A stretch of 64,000 nucleotides of DNA. It comes from Clostridium estertheticum. Its GTDB lineage: Bacteria > Bacillota > Clostridia > Clostridiales > Clostridiaceae. This document shows positions 35,842-44,779 of the stretch, piece by piece (the first letter of the stretch is position 1; every line of letters begins with the position of its first letter). The stretch lies in contig NZ_CP086239.1 of the NCBI RefSeq assembly GCF_026650985.1, positions 1,550,001 through 1,614,000 of the forward strand, in the 5' to 3' direction. The notes beneath the pieces were generated by a model. The model made no database searches. It was not told the DNA's origin and was given only the letters and a program-made list of their open reading frames with translations. The translations under genes and the position numbers were made by a program.

Positions 35842-38020
35842 ATTTTAATACCTCCGGAAAATATTTTGCTCCAGCTGTTATAAATTCACAATGTGGGCAC
35901 CTTGGCATCGGGATACCTGCTACTGGAATATTTGGTCCAAGGCCTTTAGTACTTATTACATGTATCATAAAGTCATCTATACTTGCATTTGGTCTTGATA
36001 ATAAAGCTTCATTCAAAGCATTTACTTCTGCATGGGAACCAGCAGCTTTTGTCCTTACGTAACTATCACGTATATCCTTAGGCATGTTTTCAATTCTGTC
36101 TTTAATCAAATTATCCATTTTTTCTGGCAATTTCCCCTTAGCATCGTTTATTCCGCAATAAAATTTCCCCGTTTTTGTATCTAAAACACCTGCAACTGCT
36201 GGACCAAGTTTTTTGTTACTTATTCCACTCGTAATTAATTCATCTAATTTATCATGTGTTACACCTCTTAAATTAATACGATTATTAATTTGCTTTGGAG
36301 TTAATTGGCCATATTTATTCCTTAAATAATCAATTCTACTTACCTCAGTATTAGCCTTTTTAAATTGTTTAACGAATTCTTTCGCTACCTTAGAATCTCC
36401 GCCACCTAAACCACATGCTAATTTTACGCCTTTTGGCATATCCATGTTGTTTAATGCTATTTTAGCTATCCTAGTATTCTCTGATATTTTAGATGATATC
36501 TTACTAAATGACTCTTTAATAAACGGTGATGCTTTCTGAAATAATTTCCCTGCACCATGGAATAATCCTAATGTTAATATTCCTTTTCCTGCATCCTTTA
36601 ATACAGTTATGGGGTTTATACCTTTTCCGTCTAATGTTTGTCTTATTATACTTTCAACGCCGCCTGTCACTCCGCCAATCTTTATAATTTGTTTAATGTT
36701 TTTTATTTCCCCAAATGGACCAGATATAGCTCCTGTAACTGCTCCTACAAATGATTCTCGAGCTCCAATCGACATGTACGAAGACAAATCACTAACTTCA
36801 CCACTAACATAATCCGATATTGCTTTACCTGCGACCCCAATGGAACCCATTATCATTCCGCCAGCAAAAGCTGCTCCGGCTGCTGCTGTTGCGGTTGTGC
36901 CCACTGCTGCTAATGCTCCCGCTACGGCTGGTATTGCTGTTCCTCCAGTAAACACTACGACTGCTACGACCGCTGCAACTACTGCAACCACCGCTACTGC
37001 TGCAAGAACATTTCCAGCTAATTTACCCCAGTTAAACCCTTTCTTTTTTTCTGCAGGTGGTTTTGCTACAACTGCCTTTTTAATCGGCTTAGGTTCTGGC
37101 TTTTTACCTACCGTAGGTTCATCGTCAAATGCAGCAAAGGCTTCTCTATCACTCCCATTTTTTATTACATTATTGGATAAGAAGTGTAGATCAGTTTCCA
37201 TTGAAAATCCACTTTTAGTTCCTGCTTTTGCTACAAGTATTTGGCTTTGCGCCTTAAGTTTAACGCTTTGTGGTGTGTTCATTGTTATTCCACCAGCTGC
37301 ATTTAAACTTAGTTTTTTATGACTTTTAATTGTTACTCCAACCGCATCGTCAAAACTTATACTAAGTGGCTCTTTGCTTCCGCCTTTTATGTTCAAAGCT
37401 CCTGGCACCATTTCTATTTCACTGCCGTGTTCTGTGCCAAAATACCTTTTAGTTGTATCTGCTGTTTTAGCACAACCACTTCCATTTTTTCTTACGCATC
37501 CAGTTACAATTGGCTCTTCGCCAGTCTCGCTAGGGAAATATAAACTTGCGCTTGTTCCTACTATAGGCATTGAGTACATTACGTTTCCAGTTGGTGGTGC
37601 ATACGGGAACCAGGAAGCTTTATCTTTATTTTGGCTCTTATCTATATTTAAATTAAGTTTTATCTTTTCACCCTTAACTTCAAGAACTTTCCCATCAATA
37701 GATGTTCCACCAATAAGTGAATTTGTAACTTTTGTTTGCCATACTCCGTTTTTTCTATATAAACGGTATTTGTAAATAACTTCATCACTTAAAGCACGAG
37801 CTTTATATTGATTTACATAAAAGTCTTTATTTTTGAAGCTAATATTAGCTCCTACTTCATACTTTTCTCTTGTTTCTATTTCATAATAGAAATAGTCAGT
37901 ATCATGCCCTGCTTCACTTCCACCGGATTCATGATATTGTTTTAAATCCTTGCAAGCTTTATAATCACTAGTATCTTCTAATTTATAACTTGTTTTACTT
38001 GGCCTCCCAAAATAAAACAT
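35831..38020 (-). pseudogene. 5'-truncated VgrG2 trunk with YwqJ-type deaminase toxin
   Basis: 729 open residues. The first ~180 trunk residues are missing; the frame begins at LNMFYFGRPSKTS with only an internal Met and no ribosome site. OB fold, needle, Lys-rich hinge and the TGGTAIPAVAGALAAVG type of linker follow. The toxin begins after KEFVKQFKKA. PAVAGVLDTKTGKFYCGIND, GSHAEVNALNEALL (zinc His and catalytic Glu) and MPRCPHCEFIT (zinc Cys pair) define the YwqJ-like deaminase. Catalytic residues are intact. Hairpin HR3 and a short trunk scrap (38040-38089) lie just upstream. Confidence 0.88.
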
Positions 38021-38086
38021 ATTAAGTATTTCTATTAAATATTATCATACATCCTACTTTTGTTTTTATCTAACACGTTAATATCT

Positions 38087-38130
38087 AAAAGACTAACACA
38101 AAATTTATCTTCATGTTAGCCTTTGATTTT
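38087..38130 (-). terminator. Boundary hairpin HR3
   Basis: GACTAACACAAAATTTATCT then TCATGTTAGCC, a diverged copy of HR1, 58 bases past the Tdi1-like stop codon. The adjoining scrap encodes VSLLDINVLDKNKS, joined at the same trunk point as HR5. Confidence 0.65.
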
Positions 38131-38187
38131 TTTAATTTTACTTCTTCTACCCTTGTCATATTTAACAGGTAACTTCAATCTGTTTCT

Positions 38188-38736
38188 TCACTCAATTGAA
38201 CCCATAAAATGAGTAATTATATATATATGCTCAATTAATTTTACTTTTTCTAGCTTTTCAACTTTTTCTGATCCACCTAATCCAAGAATAGGTGTATATC
38301 CAAAACATTCGTCAAATGTTGGTTGACCATATTTTTCAACTGCCTGAAAATATGGTTGGCAATCTAAATATTTTTCACAAAAAGAAGTGCTTTCTAAATC
38401 TGAGAAAAAGAAATCAAATCCCGCTGAGATTCCTTTGAATCCACCTCTTCTATAGTTAACCATTCTCAGATATTTATTTTCTTCCCACGCTATTATATCC
38501 CCCATGCCCGTAGCAAATATTGGTATTGCAACTTGACTCCTAAAGTAAGATTCATCAATTACATTTTGAAATCTATCAGGGTTAATAATTTTTAAATATC
38601 CATTAATAATACTACCAAACCCATACTTCTTCCATACTTCAATTAATTGTTCTGGTATTTTTCCAACGTATTTATTAATAATCTCTTCTGCAACTACTTC
38701 TTCTAGTATAAATCCATTAAAAATGTTATTCGACAT
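38188..38736 (-). CDS. GAD-like/DUF1851 (Tdi1-like) immunity protein
   Basis: Start set to ATG 38736 (MSNNIFNGFILEEVVAEEII), 7 bases behind GAGGTG; the GTG three codons upstream is inside that site. About 182 residues. YVGKIPEQLIEVWKKYGFGS is the GAD-like block, IFATGMGDIIAWEENKYLRM the DUF1851 region, and YGQPTFDECFGYTPILGLGG the C-terminal block. This combination is that of Tdi1, the immunity protein of the Agrobacterium DNase Tde1. It directly follows an Ntox15 domain, the same toxin family as Tde1, so the pairing is consistent. Confidence 0.88.
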   Translation of the reverse strand: MSNNIFNGFILEEVVAEEIINKYVGKIPEQLIEVWKKYGFGSIINGYLKIINPDRFQNVIDESYFRSQVAIPIFATGMGDIIAWEENKYLRMVNYRRGGFKGISAGFDFFFSDLESTSFCEKYLDCQPYFQAVEKYGQPTFDECFGYTPILGLGGSEKVEKLEKVKLIEHIYIITHFMGSIE

Positions 38737-38753
38737 ATCTATCACCTCTATAT

Positions 38754-39655
38754 TTATTGGGTTAATTTAATATTTAAGTGCTGCGACTTTCTTTGTGTCT
38801 CTGTCATATTTTCTGCCATCCCTCTAATTTGCTCATCCATTTCAGCTATTCTAGATTTCCACTGGGAACCAAGGGAAGAATTTATTCTTTTGTCTCCAAC
38901 CCCACCAATATTTAGTGGATTTCCACCTGCTATTTGATCCGGATTGTGTAATGCTGCTTGAGTTTTCATCCAATCACTTGCTTGTTTTTCAGCTTCTTCA
39001 ATCGGAACTCCACTTTTCCTTAGCTCATTTACTTTTTCTAAATGCGCATTTTCTCTTCCCACTCGTTGAGCTGCATTTCCTTCCAATGCCCTTCCTTCTT
39101 TTAAGTACCTATCTCTATTAGTAAGGTATTCCTCAATAGTTGAAGAATTTAATCCTTTTTCTTGATCCTTTAATTGTCTCTCAAATTCCACTGCATCATG
39201 CTTAAGATTTCTATTAAAGTTTACCTCAACTTCAGAGGTTTTCGGAATACCACTCTTAACCTTCTTAAATTCCTTTGTAAACCTGCCTAACGCCTCATCA
39301 ACATTACCAAAATTGCTTCCAAGTACTCCTGATTTTGGTCCCTTCTCAATGTTACTCAATGCTATTTTAGCTATCCTAGTATTCTCTGATATTTTAGATG
39401 ATATTTTACTAAATGCTTTTTTAACAAATGGTGATGCTTTCTGAAATAATTTCCCTGCGCCATGGAACACTCCAGCTGTTGCTGCTCCAATTCCTGCATC
39501 TAATAATAGAGTTTTGAAGTTTATACCTTTGCCTTCTAATGTTTGTCTTATTACACTTTCAAAACCATTTGTTACTCCACCTATAACCATCTTAGCACCT
39601 AATGCTTCACCCATTCCAAAAGCTCCAAATGCTACTCCTACAAGTGATTCTCTAC
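38754..39655 (-). pseudogene. Short trunk remnant with Ntox15 DNase toxin
   Basis: Only the pre-toxin part of the trunk remains (from GGRESLVG at 39655; first Met at 39614), so the toxin has no spike domain and no ribosome site. Toxin residues after FKKVKSG: EFERQLKDQEKGLNSSTIEE, REGRAL-like YLKEGRALEGNAAQRVGREN, and TQAALHNPDQIAGGNP with the HxxD (HNPD) catalytic motif of Ntox15. It ends QHLNIKLTQ, as usual. The domain itself is intact and is followed 17 bases later by a Tdi1-like gene. Likely a stored toxin tip. Confidence 0.88.
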
Positions 39656-39656
39656 C

Positions 39657-39856
39657 CCCATCTCAATGTTTCATCAAGGCATTGTGCAAATGATTTGCAA
39701 TTTAGAGACTACCTTGATGACATTGACCTTGGGGCTAACCCTGTAGTTACAAAAGTTAATGGTAGCAACAGTTTTTCTACTATTACTACCATTTTAACAT
39801 GGTTTATAAACCATCACTTTTATGCAGTTACTTTACTCTTTATTATGCATTCAATC
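39657..39856. other. Foreign-looking insert between cassettes
   Basis: About 200 bases that match neither trunk nor toxins. Short frames on both strands (for example INFCNYRVSPKVNVIKVVSK on the minus strand) suggest a transposase scrap, but I cannot name the family. It sits at the cut end of the Ntox15 trunk. Confidence 0.4.
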
Positions 39857-40312
39857 TTAAATACTTGGTATTTCAATAACTTCACCATCTGATTCTTCTA
39901 AAAAAACCTTATTTATATTAGGATCATTCTTTTTCAACTTGAATATTTGAACCTTGGTTAATGGTGGTATGAATTTAATTCTATTACACTGAAATTTATT
40001 ATTTATAATTCTTTCTTTTATTTCTGAAATAAAATTAGTCCACTGTTTTAAGTTAGGATTATTTAGCTCATCACTATTTTCCAACACTCTATAACCATCA
40101 GCATAATAAAAAATCATTAATGCAGTACCTAAATCACAATTCTTATTACATACTATACTATATGGTATTTCAAGCCCATTATCCCAGTTATAGTTTCCTA
40201 CAATTACATGTAATAATTCGCTATTTGATATTCCTTGAATCTCGTTAATTGTATTTTCTTTATTTTCACTGTATAGTAATTTATACACATATTCTACTTT
40301 AGAATTATCCAT
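39857..40312 (-). CDS. DUF4274 protein, probable immunity to AHH toxin
   Basis: 151 residues. LLHVIVGNYNWDNGLEIPYS and NKNCDLGTALMIFYYADGYR are the signature of DUF4274. Good ribosome site AAGGAGG, 19 bases behind the AHH toxin gene. DUF4274 proteins are common next to polymorphic toxins; the immunity role is inferred from position. Confidence 0.85.
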   Translation of the reverse strand: MDNSKVEYVYKLLYSENKENTINEIQGISNSELLHVIVGNYNWDNGLEIPYSIVCNKNCDLGTALMIFYYADGYRVLENSDELNNPNLKQWTNFISEIKERIINNKFQCNRIKFIPPLTKVQIFKLKKNDPNINKVFLEESDGEVIEIPSI

Positions 40313-40331
40313 TAGAACTCCTCCTTAATTA

Positions 40332-41329
40332 TTATTTTCCTATTCTATTTAGACTTCTTTCCCATAGGTCTACAGTCGCACCTTGACTTGGATATAATGG
40401 TAATCCACTTTCTTGTAGTTTTCTTAAATTAGTCTGCAAGTCAAACACTTGCTTTTGAAGTATATCAACACTTTGATTGACATCCATATTGTTTAATTGC
40501 CTTTTTACTACATCATTATATACTGAATGATATCCTCTATGTCTTGACATAGCACTTAGGTCGGCATCTGGCGTCCTTAGCAATATTCCATTTGTAGTTT
40601 CATCTAAATTCATCCCTATTTTTCGAAGTATTGGATTATCTGCCACTTCAGCTGGAATTATGTGTTGTGCTTGATGACCTGTCCATTTAGTTGACCTTTT
40701 TAATCCCATTGATTCCATTATATTTTTACCTAGTTTAGTTGAATCACCACCAGTAACTACTCCTGGAGTTCCTGGTATTAATCTTTTAGTTTCACTTACT
40801 CCCTCAGCAATACCACTCTTCATATTTTTAGCATCTTTCAATAGGATATTATTATTTGCTTTTCCAATCATTTTAGACATAGCATCCTGTGCTGTATTTT
40901 TACCTTCCATTTTCAATAACACTTTTTCTCCGGTTGATAATTGAGCAACTCTTACAGGGGCTAACACATTATCTATTTTCTTCGCTATATTTAAAATAGC
41001 TGAATCATTTTTACTTATAATTTTATTAATTGTATTTTTAATAAATGGTGATGCTCCCTTTATTAATTTTCCTGCACCATGTAATAATCCTAGTGTTAAT
41101 ATTCCTTTTCCTGCATCCTTTATCACAGTTATGGGGTTTATACCTTTTCCGTCTAATGTTTGTCTTATTAAACTTTCAACGCCGCCTGTCACTCCTCCAA
41201 GCTTTATAATTCCTTTGATGTCTTTTAATGATCCAAATGGACCAGATATAGCTCCAGTTACTGCTCCTACAAATGATTCTCGAGCTCCAATTGACGTGTA
41301 CGGAGACATATCACTAACTTCACCACTAT
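40332..41329 (-). pseudogene. Short trunk remnant with AHH nuclease toxin
   Basis: The frame begins in the linker (SGEVSDMSPYTSIGARESFV), with Met at 41309 and an in-frame stop just upstream. The pre-toxin region then differs from other cassettes (IIKLGGVTGGVESLIRQTLD) and is followed by a long spacer. The toxin shows WTGHQAQHIIPAEVADNPIL, NLDETTNGILLRTP and RHRGYHSVYNDVVKRQL, the AHH nuclease pattern, with AQH in place of AHH. Because the second His survives and HSVYN is intact, activity is plausible. The stop of the upstream cassette's SUKH gene is only 33 bases away. Confidence 0.85.
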
Positions 41330-41362
41330 CGTGATTCTAATTAGCAGTCATTTAATACTATT

Positions 41363-41911
41363 CTAGTCTACATCAACAGAAATAAATTCAGGTTCTTCTG
41401 AAGGGAAATCCTCTGGAAAGGCTTCACAAACTAACCTATTTGTTATAATCTTATACAAAAACTCTACCATATTCATAGAATACTGATGATATTCTGACGA
41501 CCTTGTTTCATACACAATAATTGACCATTCATTAGAGTTTTCACCAGTTAACCAATATATTTCATCACCATTATCCGTATATGCCCAAGGAAGAAGCCCA
41601 CCTTGTTCCGGAAAAACTTTGTGTTTGTAGTATTGAGGAAATTTATTTTTCGACTCCGAATATGCATTAAGCATCACACTCATACGAGTCACAAAGTTAA
41701 CATTTTCATCCTGTACAAACGGAGTCAGAATCCAAATAAAATTATCAATTCCACCTGTTCCATAAGTCTTAATAAAATTCTTGTAATCTTCTGGTAATAC
41801 TATTCCTAGTTTATTCTCTAATTTACTCCACCCTTCATCTTCACCTATTTTATATGGTTCACTTGGTGGAAATAATACTTTCTTCAAATCATCTAAATAC
41901 AACTTAATCAC
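41363..41911 (-). CDS. SUKH (SMI1/KNR4) immunity protein for NS_2 nuclease
   Basis: 182 residues. KLENKLGIVLPEDYKNFIKTYGTGGIDNF is the SUKH-1 start; FPEQGGLLPWAYTDNGDEIYWL is the second core strand block. The tail is acidic. It starts 7 bases behind the nuclease gene with GGAGTG as ribosome site, so the pair is coupled. Cognate immunity is inferred from adjacency. Confidence 0.9.
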   Translation of the reverse strand: MIKLYLDDLKKVLFPPSEPYKIGEDEGWSKLENKLGIVLPEDYKNFIKTYGTGGIDNFIWILTPFVQDENVNFVTRMSVMLNAYSESKNKFPQYYKHKVFPEQGGLLPWAYTDNGDEIYWLTGENSNEWSIIVYETRSSEYHQYSMNMVEFLYKIITNRLVCEAFPEDFPSEEPEFISVDVD

Positions 41912-41918
41912 TCCTCAT

Positions 41919-44030
41919 TTATTTTCTATTTAGAATAGTAACATCTAGCTGGAATCCGCCTGTTCCTCTTGCACTCATTGTTACTCCTGAAGGAATTAAA
42001 TTATTTCCTTCATGTATTGGTATTGATTGATATCTTACGACTTCACCATTTTCAACTGCTGCCCTAACAGAACTCTCAAAATCTCTCATTACTGGAGAAT
42101 TTACTGGATTCTGAAATAGTGTTACTAAATTTCTTGGATCATCCCCATGTCCACCCAGTTGTTTGCCTAGTAAATGTCCTCTTGCATGACCAAGGCTTCC
42201 TGGACCACCACCAGCAAACCCCGGTGGTTTAATAGATTGACTTGCTTTAGTACCTGTACCAATCATATCTTTAGTTACAGTTGCTGTCATTCCTGTTGGT
42301 CTTCCAAGACTGTCCAATTCTCCAAATACAGCTTGTCCTCGAGAGTTATTTGTTATGTTAGATATGCCTAATTCATTTTCAGCATTACCTACCACCGCAA
42401 TACCACTCTTAACTTTTTTAAACTCCTTTGTAAACCTACCTAACGCCTCATCAACATTACCAAAATTGCTTCCAAGCACTACCGATTTTGGTCCTTTTTC
42501 CATGTTACTCAATGCTATTTTAGCTATCCTAGTATTCTCTGATATTTTAGATGATATTTTACTAAATGCATTTTTAACAAATGGTGATGCTTTCTGAAAT
42601 AATTTCCCTGCACCATGGAACACTCCAGCTGTTGCTGCTCCAATTCCTGCATCCAGTAATAAAGTTTTAAAGTTTATACCTTTGCCTTCTAATGTTTGTC
42701 TTACTAAACTTTCAACGCCATTTGTTAATCCACCTATTATCATTTTAGCACCTAATGCTTCTCCCATACCAAACGGACCAAATATAGCTCCTGAGAGTGC
42801 TCCTACAAGTGCTTCTCTACCCCCAGCCTTCATATAAGCAGTTATATCACTTACTTCTCCACTTTGAACATCTGATATTGCTTGACTTGCAACTGCTGCT
42901 GTTCCTGCAACTGCCGCACCTATTGCAATTGCTGCTACCACCGCTGTTGCTGCTCCCAAAGTTACCGCTATTGCAACTGCGGCAATTGCTACAACTGCCA
43001 CCACTGCCAAACCAGCAAGAACATTTCCAGCTAATTTCCCCCAGTTAAACCCTTTCTTTTTTTCTGCAGGTGGTTTTGCTACAACTGCCTTTTTAACCGG
43101 CTTAGGTTCTGGCTTTTTACCTACCGTAGGTTCATCGTCAAATGCAGCAAAGGCTTCTCTATCACTCCCATTTTTTATTACATTATTGGATAAGAAGTGC
43201 AGATCAGTTTCCATTGAAAATCCACTTTTAGTTCCTGCTTTTGCTACAAGTATTTGGCTTTGAGCCTTAAGTTTAACGCTTTGTGGTGTTTTCATTGTTA
43301 TTCCACCAGCTGCATTTAAACTTAGTTTTTTATGGCTTTTAATTGTTACTCCAACCGCATCATCAAAACTTATACTAAGTGGCTCTTTGCTTCCACCTTT
43401 TATGTTCAAAGCACCTGGTACCATTTCTATTTCACTGCCGTGTTCTGTCCCAAAATACCTTTTTGTTGTATCTGCTGTTTTAGCACAACCGCTTCCATTT
43501 GTCCTTACGCATCCAGTTACAATTGGATCTTCACTAGTTTCGCTAGGGAAATACAAACTTGCGCTTGTTCCTACTATAGGCATTGAGTACATTACATTTC
43601 CTGTTGGTGGTGCATACGGAAACCAGGAAGCTTTGTCTTTATTTTGACTCTTGTCTATATTTAAATGAAGTTTTATCTTTTCACCTTTAACTTCAAGAAC
43701 TTTCCCCTCAATAGATGCTCCACCAATAAGTGAATTTATAACTTTAGTTTGCCATACCCCGTTTTTCCTACATAATCGGTATTTGTAAATAACTTCATCA
43801 CTTAAAGCACGAGCTTTATATTGATTTACATAAAAGTCCTTATTTTTAAAGCTAATGTTAGCCCCTACTTCATACTTTTCTCTTGTTTCTATTTCATAAT
43901 AGAAATAGTCAGTATCATGCCCTGCTTCGCTTCCACCTGATTCATGATATTGTTTTAAATCCTTACAAGCTTTATAATCACTCGTGTCTTCTAATTTATA
44001 ATTTGCTTTACTTGGCCTTCCAAAATAAAA
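41919..44030 (-). pseudogene. 5'-truncated VgrG2 trunk with Endonuclea_NS_2 toxin, no start codon
   Basis: The frame is open from 44030 (TFYFGRPSKANYKLED) with a TAG two codons upstream. No Met occurs before MYSMPIVG at 43592, so there is no start for the spike. The trunk cut point coincides with a 50-bp IS-like scar. Linker type: VTLGAATAVVAAIAIGAAVA. The toxin after FKKVKSG shows RGHLLGKQLGGHGDDPRNLV (catalytic His and Asn region of DNA/RNA non-specific endonucleases) and VTMSARGTGGFQLDVTILN. The toxin is intact, but the gene has no visible means of translation as a spike. Confidence 0.88.
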
Positions 44031-44080
44031 TGTACCCTATAAACGTAGACTTTTATTATTGGTCCACTCTATATGGTACA
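44031..44080. mobile_element. 50-bp scar with IS-type inverted ends
   Basis: TGTACCCTATAAACGTAGAC and, inverted, TGTACCATATAGAGTGGACC face each other across about 10 bases. They look like the two terminal repeats of an IS3-type element with everything between deleted. It marks the cut end of the NS_2 cassette trunk. The IS family is a guess. Confidence 0.4.
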
Positions 44081-44226
44081 TTTTATAATTTTAGGCTGCC
44101 TTTCTTGTCACATTATTTATTAACTACCAACTACTATACTGATGTCATCGAATTATTGGTGCTATTTTAATATTGCATGCTGGATCAATTTTACTTTATC
44201 TCTCCTTCTAAAAATCTAATATAAAT

Positions 44227-44751
44227 CTAATACTCATTCATAACTTTTTTCATGAAATCATCTCTAATAATTACTCTCTTATCATTTCTTACTTGGTAAT
44301 TAGATAAAAGATGTTGTCCCATTGTCACAATTTCCTCTTTTGTAACGAAAGTAGTCTCAATTGCACTTTCTATAAAAATTATAAGACTCTCTTCTTTTAT
44401 ACCTTCTAATGATTGTGGTAAGTATTTCCTCTTTTCTTTTTTATATGCCCTCCATGATGTATAACAAACTGTGTCAACTAATAAAGACCATAATCTGGCA
44501 ACATTTAAATCGTCTTCGTCTTCCGCAAACTCAGATATTCCTGTGCACTCTGCATTATCAATCAACTTATATAAATTATCTCCTGAAATGCCGTTACTTT
44601 CAGCCCATGTCCAACATTGATTTAGTGCTTCTCTTCCATCTGTATATCTCGCATCAACCGCTTTGATTTTAGAAAAAACTTTTTCTGCAATAGTAATAGC
44701 AAACCCAACTTTAACTTCATCTTCTAAGCTATTTATTATTTGTAATTCCAT
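44227..44751 (-). CDS. Imm6-like immunity protein
   Basis: 174 residues, all helical. Conserved-looking features are REALNQCWTWAESNGISGDN, LVDTVCYTSWRAYKKEKRKY and an acidic middle (EFAEDEDDLN), which fit Imm6. GGAGAGAG precedes the ATG. It follows the deaminase toxin by 28 bases, so it is the likely antidote. The Imm6 name rests on pattern memory only. Confidence 0.7.
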   Translation of the reverse strand: MELQIINSLEDEVKVGFAITIAEKVFSKIKAVDARYTDGREALNQCWTWAESNGISGDNLYKLIDNAECTGISEFAEDEDDLNVARLWSLLVDTVCYTSWRAYKKEKRKYLPQSLEGIKEESLIIFIESAIETTFVTKEEIVTMGQHLLSNYQVRNDKRVIIRDDFMKKVMNEY

Positions 44752-44779
44752 ATATTCTCTCTCCTAAGCCATTTATTTA

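Noticed and set aside
39602-39892. Plus-strand frame of 96 codons across the cassette junction
   Set aside because: Half of it is antisense to trunk, half lies in the unassigned insert; no ribosome site.
43332-43647. Cys/Tyr-rich and ILVPT-rich plus-strand frames opposite the OB fold
   Set aside because: Antisense shadows of the conserved trunk; present at each cassette because the trunk is conserved.
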